In this document: in pieces, positions 1 to 7,834 of the stretch
How the letters are laid out: each line of letters starts with the position of its first letter
Numbering within the stretch: the stretch's first letter is position 1
NCBI GenBank assembly: GCA_964509075.1
Contig: CAZDWC010000008.1
Location: 62,001-126,000 of the forward strand
Source: UBA7239 sp964509075
GTDB taxonomy: Bacteria; Pseudomonadota; Gammaproteobacteria; Pseudomonadales; UBA7239
Direction: 5' to 3'
DNA length: 64,000 nt
Notes under the pieces: generated by a model
What the model was told of the DNA's origin: nothing
Databases searched by the model: none
What the model saw: only the letters and a program-made list of their open reading frames with translations
Translations under genes and position numbers: made by a program

Positions 1-462
1 CCATGAGCTGGAAGAATTGCCGAGACCCTGGCCACGGCTGCGGCCGATCAGCTGCACAGTAGCATCGACCTTTTCGTCCATTTTGTAATTGAATTGCAGA
101 CCCATTTTCGCATCACCTGCGAAATTCGTGGTGTCATCAAGCTCGTAAGTCCCCAGCTTGTTGTCGCTTTTGGAAACTGCCGCCGTCATGAAACCGTTCA
201 TCTTGAACTTCTCGGCATCGGAATCCATCTTCGCCTTGATGTCATCAATCTGCTTGGCATTGCGCTTGTTCTGCTTCTCCAGATCCTGCACATAGACCAC
301 GCCGCCGTTGCTTTTCAGATCCTTGACTTCGGATTGCAGCGCCTTGATCTGGGCTTCGTATTTCTGGAAGCGCGCCTCGACCTCTTTGTCGCTCATGGCG
401 TGCACAGCGGGCGTTGCCACCGTGGCCGCAATCAGCGTGGCCAGTAGTTTTTTCTTATCCAT
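1..462 (-). CDS. Porin-like outer membrane protein, N-terminal part (cut by window edge)
   Basis: Partial gene: 154 codons run off the left edge without a stop. The ATG at 462 follows a purine-rich GAGAGAG stretch that can serve as ribosome binding site. The protein opens with a Sec signal peptide (MDKKK, a hydrophobic core, then a likely cleavage after AVHA near residue 22). A predicted coiled coil follows (about residues 23-80, rich in K/E/Q with heptad-like spacing). The part from about residue 84 shows alternating hydrophobic and polar residues like beta-barrel strands (GFMTAAVSKS, MGLQFNYKM, VDATVQLIG). Signal peptide, short coiled coil and then barrel is the layout of many porins of marine gammaproteobacteria. 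Substrate cannot be told. The rest of the barrel lies outside the window. Confidence 0.7.
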   Translation of the reverse strand, partial: MDKKKLLATLIAATVATPAVHAMSDKEVEARFQKYEAQIKALQSEVKDLKSNGGVVYVQDLEKQNKRNAKQIDDIKAKMDSDAEKFKMNGFMTAAVSKSDNKLGTYELDDTTNFAGDAKMGLQFNYKMDEKVDATVQLIGRSRGQGLGNSSSSW

Positions 463-643
463 GCGTCATCTCTCTCTGCCGTTACGGGAAACCGACGCTA
501 CCGATAAACCTGATACAGAAAACCGGTATCTGCGTGCGGGTTTACCAAGACTAGCCAAGCGCACAGGTTTTGCCAGCAGAAAATTTACATTTTTTTGACA
601 ATTACCGAATTAACCGGCTTGTTTTTGATTCTTAATGGTTATT

Positions 644-667
644 AAAAGCCGATATTGATCGCTTTTT
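644..667 (-). terminator. Possible terminator overlapping the lipA stop codon
   Basis: Read on the minus strand, AAAAGCGAT, a 4-base CAAT loop and ATCGGCTTTT form a 9-bp stem with one bulged base, followed by TTTTAAT. It overlaps the lipA stop and could end the dacA-ybeD-lipB-lipA transcript. The stem is A/T rich at its base, so it is weak. The rest of 463-643 holds the upstream region of the porin-like gene; I see no convincing promoter there. Confidence 0.4.
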
Positions 668-1649
668 AACCAACGACCGTTCCTTGCGCCTGCAGATCGG
701 CGTGGTAGGACGAGCGCACCATCGGCCCACTGGCCACCTGCTCGAAACCCAGTTCACGCGCCACCGCTGCCAATTGCGCAAACTCGTCCGGCTGTACAAA
801 ACGTTGCACCGGCAAATGTGCCTTGGTCGGCTGCAGGTACTGACCCAGAGTCAGCATGCGCACACCGTGGGTGCGCAAGTCACGCAAGACCTCGACCACT
901 TCATCGAAGGTTTCTCCCAGACCCAGCATCAGGCCGGATTTGGTTGGCACCGCCGGCAGCCTGGCAGCAAAAGCCTGCATCAGCTGCAGCGAATGACTGT
1001 AGATGGCGCCCGGTCTCACTTCTTTATATAGGCGCGGCACCGTTTCCAGATTGTGATTGAGGATATCGGGTGGCTGCGTGGCAAGGATATCGAGCGCCAC
1101 TGCCAGCTGGCCGCGAAAATCCGGCACCAGTGTCTCGATGGTGATGGCCGGGCTCAGGGCACGCGTCTCGCGTATACAGGCGGCAAAGTGTGCGGCGCCG
1201 CCGTCGGCCAGATCATCGCGATCCACCGAGGTGATCACCACATAGCGCAGACCAAGCTCGGCAATCGCTTCCGCCAACTGGCGCGGCTCGTCGGCATCCA
1301 GCGGCTTGGGGCGGCCGTGGGCCACGTCGCAGAACGGGCAGCGACGCGTGCAAATTTCGCCCATGATCATGAAGGTCGCCGTGCCGCCGCTGAAACATTC
1401 ACCCAGATTGGGACAAGAAGCTTCTTCACACACTGTGGCGAGTTTGCGTTCGCGCAGTATGTTGCGCACGCGTTGCACATTGGCGCCAGACGGAATGCGT
1501 GCGCGTATCCACGTCGGCTTGCGCAATGTGTTGTCACTGGCAATCAGGTTGTCTTCAGCGTGACGCACCTTATCGGCCGCACGCAATTTCTCGCCGACGG
1601 CCGGCGTTTTACGCCGTGTATTCACGGCTTCATCACGGGTATCAGACAC
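666..1649 (-). CDS. lipA: Lipoyl synthase LipA
   Basis: Radical-SAM enzyme that inserts two sulfur atoms into the octanoyl chain carried by lipoyl domains (pyruvate and 2-oxoglutarate dehydrogenases, glycine cleavage H protein). Length 327 aa is typical. The auxiliary cluster cysteines (C74, C79, C85 in CEEASCPNLGEC) and the radical-SAM cysteines CxxxCxxC (C100, C104, C107 in CTRRCPFC) are all present, as is the C-terminal RSSYHAD segment with the conserved serine that ligates the auxiliary cluster. It overlaps the end of lipB by 8 bases, so translation is probably coupled, and it is the last gene of dacA-ybeD-lipB-lipA, the order also found in E. coli and Pseudomonas. Confidence 0.97.
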   Translation of the reverse strand: MSDTRDEAVNTRRKTPAVGEKLRAADKVRHAEDNLIASDNTLRKPTWIRARIPSGANVQRVRNILRERKLATVCEEASCPNLGECFSGGTATFMIMGEICTRRCPFCDVAHGRPKPLDADEPRQLAEAIAELGLRYVVITSVDRDDLADGGAAHFAACIRETRALSPAITIETLVPDFRGQLAVALDILATQPPDILNHNLETVPRLYKEVRPGAIYSHSLQLMQAFAARLPAVPTKSGLMLGLGETFDEVVEVLRDLRTHGVRMLTLGQYLQPTKAHLPVQRFVQPDEFAQLAAVARELGFEQVASGPMVRSSYHADLQAQGTVVG

Positions 1650-2307
1650 TGAGGGCTTCGCTCCACTCTATAGAACCGTAGTGTAGCCGGCTGGCCAGCT
1701 GCGTAGCGATGTTTTGTTGCAGTTGCATGTGTGTTGGCAGCGTAGTGGCGCAATCAGCAAGACTTGTCACCGCCATGCCCGCATAACCACAGGGGTTGAT
1801 ACCGGTAAACGGCACCAGATCACAATCCACATTGAGAGAAGCGCCGTGATAACAACCGTTTTTTTTCACGCGCAAACCCAGCGCCGCTATCTTGGCTTCA
1901 CCTTGCCCGGCGCGCATCACATACACACCGGGCGCATCGCGTCGCGCATAGGCTTTCACACCATAATCGTCGAGCACGGCAATCAGCACCTGTTCCAGCA
2001 ATTCCACGAGTGCACGCGCTCCCAGGTTGAGACGTTTGCAATCCAGCAAGGTGTAACACATCAATTGACCGGGGCCGTGATACGTCACCTGCCCGCCGCG
2101 ATCCGTCTGTACAACCGGAATAGTGTCCGCGTGCAATACATGCTCTGCCTTGCCGGCCTGCCCCTGCGTGTACACCGGCTCATGTTGCATGAACCAGATT
2201 TCATCCGCTGTATCTGCCGTGCGATTGGCGGTGAAAGCCTGCATCGCGCGCCATACCGGTTCATAGGGCTGCAAGCCCGCAAACCGTCGCGCGATCACCA
2301 CAGGCAT
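1642..2307 (-). CDS. lipB: Octanoyltransferase LipB
   Basis: Transfers octanoate from acyl carrier protein to lipoyl domains and so supplies the substrate of LipA next door. 221 aa. The family signatures are visible: DRGGQVTYHGPGQL at about residues 69-82, the catalytic lysine in AKIAALGLRV (K139) and the catalytic cysteine in GINPCGYAGM (C173). The start ATG at 2307 shares one base with the ybeD stop (TAATG), and the end overlaps lipA by 8 bases, so the three genes read as one tightly coupled operon. Confidence 0.96.
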   Translation of the reverse strand: MPVVIARRFAGLQPYEPVWRAMQAFTANRTADTADEIWFMQHEPVYTQGQAGKAEHVLHADTIPVVQTDRGGQVTYHGPGQLMCYTLLDCKRLNLGARALVELLEQVLIAVLDDYGVKAYARRDAPGVYVMRAGQGEAKIAALGLRVKKNGCYHGASLNVDCDLVPFTGINPCGYAGMAVTSLADCATTLPTHMQLQQNIATQLASRLHYGSIEWSEALSV

Positions 2308-2573
2308 TACAAGACCATCCGCACCAGAGGATGCGTTTTCAGATCAGCAAAAATCGCTTCGAGCTGCTCCACGCCCGTCGCGGTAATCGTCACCGTTACC
2401 GCCTCGTAATTACCGCCATTGCTGGCGCGGATGCTGATGTCGGTTTCCGTAATCACACCGGCATGTCTTTCAAACACGGTGAGTGTGGCGCTGCGAAATT
2501 CTTCACCGGCCACACCCATCACCTTCACCGGGTAACGGCAGGGAAATTCAATTCTTGGCGGTTCCTGGGTCAT
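2307..2573 (-). CDS. ybeD: YbeD / DUF493 (UPF0250) family protein
   Basis: Small cytoplasmic protein, 88 aa from the chosen start, almost the length of E. coli YbeD (87 aa). It shares the FPxxYxVKVMG start region, the GNYEAVTVTI segment and the THPLVRMVL end. The family has an ACT-like ferredoxin fold and sits with lipoate genes; its biochemical role is not settled. Two in-frame ATGs exist, at 2585 and 2573. I chose 2573 because GGTGAG lies just upstream of it, whereas the ATG at 2585 has only a hairpin arm where its ribosome binding site should be. Coupled to lipB by TAATG. Confidence 0.88.
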   Translation of the reverse strand: MTQEPPRIEFPCRYPVKVMGVAGEEFRSATLTVFERHAGVITETDISIRASNGGNYEAVTVTITATGVEQLEAIFADLKTHPLVRMVL

Positions 2574-2587
2574 GTTGCTCACCATTG

Positions 2588-2626
2588 AAAAATGGGGTCA
2601 GAGTCAAAAGCGCTGACCCCATTTTT
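2588..2626. repeat. REP-like 14-bp inverted repeat between dacA and ybeD
   Basis: AAAAATGGGGTCAG (2588-2601) and CTGACCCCATTTTT (2613-2626) are perfect inverted repeats around an 11-base loop. The outer A/T runs would make it terminator-like on both strands. The core GGGGTCAGAGTC resembles, from memory, a palindrome scattered through many gammaproteobacterial genomes as a REP-type element; that match needs a search. It fills almost the whole gap between dacA and ybeD and would weaken or stop read-through from dacA. Confidence 0.75.
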
Positions 2627-2627
2627 C

Positions 2628-3809
2628 TTAAACTTTAAGACCGAACAATTTTGAAAACAGCAGGCTGATGCTATCCCACAGCACACCGAAAAAACCGGCG
2701 CGCGGCACTTCTTCTTTCGCAATAGCATCGACGGTGTAGACCACCTGATCACCATTTTTCACCACAATCTGGCCCACTTTCTGTCCTGCAGATATGGGGG
2801 CGATCAGCGGCGATTCAATCTGTACTTCCGACACAAGGTTGGCTGCAACATTGCGCGCCACCGTCAGGGCCACCGCCTGCGCGGGCACCACCGTGATCTG
2901 ATTGCCTTTGCCCTTCCACACGCGCGGCGTGCCGAGTACGGCATCTGCCGCGTACAGGCTCACGGACTGGAAGAAGCGGAAACCGTAATTGAGCAAGGCC
3001 GAAGAATCCGCCTCGCGCTCCTTGATACTCGGCGCACCCAGCACCACGGAAATCAGGCGCGTGCCATCACGCAGCGCCGACGCCACCAGACAGTAACCAG
3101 CGCCGCTGGTGTGACCAGTTTTCAGACCGTCAACGCTCGAGTCCGTCCACAGCAAACCGTTGCGGTTCTGTTGCTTGATGCCGTTGTAGGTGAATTCTCT
3201 TTCCTTGTGCAAGGGATAGTCTTTTGTCTGGACTATGGCGCGCGCCAGTGTCGCCAGATCGCGCGCGCTCGAATAATGTTCAGGTGTGTCCAGACCGTGC
3301 GTGTTGACGTAATGGGTATTGGTCATGCCCAGCTTCTGCGCGTGCTGGTTCATCATGTCGACAAATGCCGCCTCGGTGCCGGCAAGATATTCGGCAACAG
3401 CCACCGTCGCATCATTGCCGGAAGAAATGACAATGCCGCGATGCAATTCCAGCAGCGATACCGGCTTGTCCGGCGCAATAAACATCAGCGATGAGCCGTT
3501 GTTCTTCGCATCAAACTCAGGGCTCTGTGCCCAGGCACGCGGGCTGACCGGCACCATATCCTCATTGCGCACGCGGCCGGTTTCGATTTCCGCAGACAAC
3601 ACATAGCTGGTCATCAACTTGGTCAAGCTCGCTGGCGGCAACTTCTGGTCGGCATTGTTTTCCAGCAACACCGAGCCGGTAGCGGCATCCATCAGGATCC
3701 AGGCCTTGGCATCGAATTGGGGCGGCGCCGGCACCGGCTCCGCCGCGCGGGCAACGCTGGCCAACAACAACACAGACAAGAACGCAACAACACGCGGAAA
3801 ACGAGCCAT
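2628..3809 (-). CDS. dacA: D-alanyl-D-alanine carboxypeptidase (PBP5/6 type)
   Basis: Periplasmic penicillin-binding protein that trims the terminal D-alanine from peptidoglycan pentapeptides. About 393 aa from the ATG at 3809, which follows a GGTGGT stretch. There is a signal peptide (hydrophobic core VVAFLSVLLLASVA, cleavage near RAAEP). The serine-protease-like motifs are complete: SLTK with Ser61, SGN at 130-132 and KTG at 230-232. The PBP5 C-terminal domain follows, ending in an amphipathic helix (WDSISLLFSKLFGLKV) that anchors the enzyme on the outer face of the inner membrane. A TTG three bases upstream of the ATG is the only in-frame alternative close by. First gene of the ybeD-lipB-lipA group, but a hairpin separates it from ybeD. 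Confidence 0.96.
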   Translation of the reverse strand: MARFPRVVAFLSVLLLASVARAAEPVPAPPQFDAKAWILMDAATGSVLLENNADQKLPPASLTKLMTSYVLSAEIETGRVRNEDMVPVSPRAWAQSPEFDAKNNGSSLMFIAPDKPVSLLELHRGIVISSGNDATVAVAEYLAGTEAAFVDMMNQHAQKLGMTNTHYVNTHGLDTPEHYSSARDLATLARAIVQTKDYPLHKEREFTYNGIKQQNRNGLLWTDSSVDGLKTGHTSGAGYCLVASALRDGTRLISVVLGAPSIKEREADSSALLNYGFRFFQSVSLYAADAVLGTPRVWKGKGNQITVVPAQAVALTVARNVAANLVSEVQIESPLIAPISAGQKVGQIVVKNGDQVVYTVDAIAKEEVPRAGFFGVLWDSISLLFSKLFGLKV

Positions 3810-3927
3810 CAAACCACCACCGGACAGTCAAGAGGAAAACGGCGGCCATTGTACCGAATGCCCGCAACAGATGCGCACACAATCCGGACATGCTGGCTGA
3901 ATCCAGAGGCGCTTACACAATTCAAAC

Positions 3928-3936
3928 TGCTAGAAT
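3928..3936 (+). promoter_or_regulatory. Candidate extended -10 promoter of rep
   Basis: TGCTAGAAT reads as TGn plus a near-consensus -10 hexamer, ending 30 bases before the rep ATG. There is no good -35 at 17 bases, so this would act as an extended -10 promoter. The 157-bp gap between the divergent dacA and rep starts holds nothing else I recognise. Confidence 0.35.
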
Positions 3937-3966
3937 GCGCGCCCAGCCGTTACCTGTTCGCCCGCC

Positions 3967-6006
3967 ATGAGCACCCTGCCCGGCCTCAATCCCCGTCAAC
4001 GCGAAGCCGTGCGCTATATAGACGGCCCCCTGCTGGTGCTGGCCGGTGCCGGCAGCGGCAAGACGCGGGTGATCACCGAAAAGATTGCCTACCTGATACG
4101 CGAGTGCGGCTACAAAGCCAACCACATTGCCGCTGTCACCTTCACCAACAAGGCCGCCAAGGAGATGAAGGAACGTGTGGGCAAACTGATGGGCGGTGAA
4201 GCGCGCGGCCTGCAGGTTTCCACCTTTCACTCACTGGGCCTCGACATCATTCGCCGCGAGCTGAAAGCACTGGGCTACAAAAGCGGCTTCTCGATTTTTG
4301 ACCAGCAGGACGCACAGGCACTGATACGCGAATTGCTGCTGAAGACCGGCGATGTCGACAGCGACTACGTCGAACTTGCGCAGGCCAGCATTTCCAACTG
4401 GAAAAACGATTTGCAACTGCCGGCGGACCTGATCAGTCGCGCAGCCACGCCGGGCGAATTGAATCTGGCCATGTTGTATGAACGCTACCAGCGTTCGCTG
4501 AAAGCCTATAACGCGGTAGATTTCGACGATCTGATTGCCCTGCCGGTGCAGTTGTTCGATACACAACCGGACGTGCTGGCGCGTTGGCATGGCCGCATTC
4601 GCTATTTGTTGGTAGACGAATACCAGGACACCAACTCCGGCCAGTATCGACTCGTGCAACAGCTGATCGGCAATCGCAGTGGTTTGACCGTCGTCGGTGA
4701 CGATGACCAATCCATCTACGCCTGGCGCGGCGCGCGACCGGAAAATCTGTCGCTGTTGAAAACCGATTTCCCGGCGTTGAAACTGATCAAACTCGAGCAG
4801 AACTACCGCTCCTGTGGCCGCATCCTGAAAGCCGCCAACCAGCTGATCGCCAACAATCCGCACGAATTTGAAAAGCAGTTGTGGAGTGAAATGGGCTACG
4901 GTGACCCGATCCGCATTTTGCACTGTGCCAATGAGGAGGCAGAATCCGAACGTATCGCCACCGAAATTCTCGCGCAGAGACTTCAGCGTCGCGAACAGTT
5001 TCGCGATTTTGCCGTGCTCTATCGCAGCAATCACCAGGCACGCATGCTGGAAGTGCATTTGCAGCAATTGCAGATTCCCTACAACATTACCGGCGGCACC
5101 TCGTTTTTTTCGCGCGCGGAAATCAAGGACATCATGGCCTACCTGCGCCTGCTGGTGAACCCGGAAGACGACAACGCCTTCCTGCGCATCATCAATGTGC
5201 CGCGCCGGAAAATCGGTCCCGGCACGCTGGAAAAACTCGGGCTGTACGCGCAGACACGCGACAACAGCCTGTTCAATGTCATCAACGAAATCGGCATTGA
5301 ATCTGTCATTACCGGCGAATCGCTGCAGCATTTGCGCAACTTTGCGCGCTGGCTCACCGGCATCCGCGAGCGTTGCGCCAGTGAAAACCCCATCACCGTG
5401 ATCAATGAAATGGTCGATGATATCGGCTACGAAGCCTGGCTGCACCAGAACGCCTCCAGTGCCAATATCGCCGAGCGTCGTTTTGAAAACGTGCGCTATC
5501 TGGTAGAAACCCTAGGCCGCTCACTGACCATCAGCGAAGAGGAAGACACAGACAGCGCGCGCGACAACAACGATTATCTGGAAGATGCCATCAAGAAACT
5601 GATCCTGCGCGATCTGCTGGAGCGCCAGGAAGAAGCCGAAGACCTGGACCGTGTGCAACTGTTGACACTGCATGCAGCGAAAGGACTCGAATTTCCGCAC
5701 GTGTTCATCATGGGCTGGGAAGAGGAACTGCTGCCGCATCGCAACAGTATTGAAACCAACCAGATTGAAGAGGAGCGCCGTCTCGCCTACGTAGGCATCA
5801 CTCGTGCGCAGCGCACACTGACACTGACACTCGCACAAAAACGCAAACAATATGGCCAGGTGAGCGAACCCACTCCCAGCCGCTTTCTTGATGAACTGCC
5901 ACCGGAAGACTTACAGCGCGAAGGCGGCGGCCATGCATTGTCTGCCGAGCAGCAGGAGAAAAAAGCGCGCGACACGATGGCGAGCCTGAAGAGTCTTTTT
6001 GAGTGA
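3967..6006 (+). CDS. rep: ATP-dependent DNA helicase Rep
   Basis: Superfamily 1A 3'-5' DNA helicase that helps the replisome move through DNA-bound proteins. 679 aa against 673 in E. coli Rep, with near-colinear sequence. Visible motifs: Walker A AGAGSGKT (26-33), motif Ia TFTNKAAKEM, Walker B LLVDEYQDT (about 215-222), motif III GDDDQSIYAWRGA, motif IV LEQNYRS, motif V LLTLHAAKGLEFP and motif VI RRLAYVGITRAQ. The HIAAVTFTNKAAKEMKERVG and TSFFSR.EIKD segments favour Rep over UvrD or PcrA. The ABC exporter genes start 4 bases after the stop and probably share its transcript. Confidence 0.95.
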   Translation: MSTLPGLNPRQREAVRYIDGPLLVLAGAGSGKTRVITEKIAYLIRECGYKANHIAAVTFTNKAAKEMKERVGKLMGGEARGLQVSTFHSLGLDIIRRELKALGYKSGFSIFDQQDAQALIRELLLKTGDVDSDYVELAQASISNWKNDLQLPADLISRAATPGELNLAMLYERYQRSLKAYNAVDFDDLIALPVQLFDTQPDVLARWHGRIRYLLVDEYQDTNSGQYRLVQQLIGNRSGLTVVGDDDQSIYAWRGARPENLSLLKTDFPALKLIKLEQNYRSCGRILKAANQLIANNPHEFEKQLWSEMGYGDPIRILHCANEEAESERIATEILAQRLQRREQFRDFAVLYRSNHQARMLEVHLQQLQIPYNITGGTSFFSRAEIKDIMAYLRLLVNPEDDNAFLRIINVPRRKIGPGTLEKLGLYAQTRDNSLFNVINEIGIESVITGESLQHLRNFARWLTGIRERCASENPITVINEMVDDIGYEAWLHQNASSANIAERRFENVRYLVETLGRSLTISEEEDTDSARDNNDYLEDAIKKLILRDLLERQEEAEDLDRVQLLTLHAAKGLEFPHVFIMGWEEELLPHRNSIETNQIEEERRLAYVGITRAQRTLTLTLAQKRKQYGQVSEPTPSRFLDELPPEDLQREGGGHALSAEQQEKKARDTMASLKSLFE

Positions 6007-6010
6007 AAGT

Positions 6011-7834
6011 ATGCGGCACACCGAAAACATCCTGACTGATTTCTTCCGCACGCACTGGCGCGCCTATGCCAGCGCGCTGTTGATGCTGGCAGCTATTGCA
6101 CTGATGAATCTTTCGATCCCGTGGATTACCGGCAAAACGGTAGATGCCATTGTCGATGGCAGCTTGCAAAGCCCGACACTGCTGCATGCAATTTTGCTAT
6201 TGCTCGGGATAGGCATTGCCGTATATGGCTTGCGCTATTGCTGGCGCGTCGTGCTTTACGGTGCGTCTTATTATTTCGGCGTGCAATTACGCGCTCGCTA
6301 CTATACACGCCTGATGCGCATGGGCCCGGCGTTCTATCAGCGCCACAACACCGGCGACCTGATGGCGCGCGCAACCAATGATATCGACGCCGTGGAAATG
6401 GCAGTCGGCGAAGGCGTACTGTCCGGTTTTGACGGTCTGATGATACTGGTCCTTGTACTGATCATGATGTTTGTGATGATCGACTGGCGTCTTGCTGCCG
6501 TGGTGTTGCTGCCTTTCCCTGTCATGATGTGGCTGTTCAAGCGTATTTCCGCTGCCATGCAAAAACAGTTTGATGTCGCACTGCAGAAATTTTCCGCGCT
6601 CAATGACAGAACCCAGGAGGCCTTGTCCGGCATACGCCTGATGAAAGCCATGGGACGCGAGCAGCATGAAGTTGCTGCATTCAATCGTATTGCCGATGAG
6701 GCGGCAGCGGCAAACTTTCGCGTGCAAAAAATTGAAGCGCAATATGATCCGGTTATTTTTCTGGTACTAGCCACTGCGCTGCTGCTAACACTTGGCTGCG
6801 GAGGCTGGCTGGTGAGTCGCGGCGAACTCACTGTCGGCAAGCTCACCAGCTTCACCATGTACCTCGGCCAATTGGTATGGCCAATGTTTGCACTGGGCTG
6901 GCTGATGAACATTGTGCAACGCGGCCGCGTGGCCTTGCGGCGCGTCAATGAGATACTGGACGAAGCTGATGACTTGCCTGATAACGGCTCCGCCACTTTG
7001 CCGATTGAACGCGACCTGCATGTTGCCATATCTGCATTTACCTATCCCGGCCAGGCACAAGCTGCTTTGCACAATATTGTGCTGGATATTCCTGCCGGTA
7101 AAACCCTTGGCATTGTCGGCCCTACCGGTAGCGGCAAAAGCACGCTGCTGCATGTATTGATGCGACATTACGATTGCAGCACGGCAAATATCCGCATTCA
7201 CGACACACCACTGCATGAACTGCCGTTGCAACAAATGCGCAGCGTATTTGCCTGGGTGCCGCAAGATGCGTTTCTGTTCAGCGCCACACTGGCAGAAAAC
7301 ATCGCACTGGCCGCACCACATGCCAGCGAGATTGAGATTGCCAATGCCGCACGCCTCGCGTCACTGGACGATGACATTCGCAGACTGCCGCACGGCTTTG
7401 CAACGCTGATTGGTGAGCGCGGTATCACGCTGTCTGGCGGTCAACGCCAGCGCGTGGCGATTGCACGCGCACTTTTACAGACGCAAGATAACACGCAGCA
7501 TTCGCACCTTCAGGGCAACGCCATTCTCGTGCTGGACGATGCACTCTCTGCCGTGGATGTGCAAACCGAAAAAAATATCCTCCAGCATTTGCGTCAATCC
7601 CGCCATCAGCGCAGCTGCATCATTGTCAGCCATCGACTTTCGGCAGTGGCAGATGCTGACGAAATCGTCGTATTGTCGCACGGCACCGTTCGCGAGCGCG
7701 GTACGCATGCCGAGCTGCTTGCTGAACAGGGATGGTATGCGCGCATGTGGGCTTACCAGCAACTGGAGTCCGAACTCGAAGCAGAAATGCATCCAGAAAA
7801 TAATACAGCGGGTGATGCGCATGCCGGACATTGA
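6011..7834 (+). CDS. ABC exporter half-transporter, MdlA-like (degenerate ATP site partner)
   Basis: Membrane-fused ABC exporter subunit of 607 aa: six predicted transmembrane helices in residues 15-290, then a nucleotide-binding domain. It has Walker A GPTGSGKST, signature LSGGQRQR, Walker B with LVLDDALSAVD and H-loop SHRLSAV. The residue after the Walker B aspartate is Asp, not the catalytic Glu, as in E. coli MdlA and other heterodimeric exporters. The next gene supplies the partner, so this subunit most likely provides the non-hydrolysing half-site. I chose the ATG at 6011; a TTG at 5999 is possible but would overlap rep. Substrate is unknown (lipid or drug efflux in relatives). Confidence 0.9.
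   Translation: MRHTENILTDFFRTHWRAYASALLMLAAIALMNLSIPWITGKTVDAIVDGSLQSPTLLHAILLLLGIGIAVYGLRYCWRVVLYGASYYFGVQLRARYYTRLMRMGPAFYQRHNTGDLMARATNDIDAVEMAVGEGVLSGFDGLMILVLVLIMMFVMIDWRLAAVVLLPFPVMMWLFKRISAAMQKQFDVALQKFSALNDRTQEALSGIRLMKAMGREQHEVAAFNRIADEAAAANFRVQKIEAQYDPVIFLVLATALLLTLGCGGWLVSRGELTVGKLTSFTMYLGQLVWPMFALGWLMNIVQRGRVALRRVNEILDEADDLPDNGSATLPIERDLHVAISAFTYPGQAQAALHNIVLDIPAGKTLGIVGPTGSGKSTLLHVLMRHYDCSTANIRIHDTPLHELPLQQMRSVFAWVPQDAFLFSATLAENIALAAPHASEIEIANAARLASLDDDIRRLPHGFATLIGERGITLSGGQRQRVAIARALLQTQDNTQHSHLQGNAILVLDDALSAVDVQTEKNILQHLRQSRHQRSCIIVSHRLSAVADADEIVVLSHGTVRERGTHAELLAEQGWYARMWAYQQLESELEAEMHPENNTAGDAHAGH

Noticed and set aside
1053..1652. 199-codon plus-strand frame opposite lipA
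   Set aside because: Shadow of lipA with its conserved cysteine motifs on the minus strand.
4231..5445. 404-codon open frame opposite rep
   Set aside because: Antisense shadow of a conserved helicase; no motif and no ribosome binding site.
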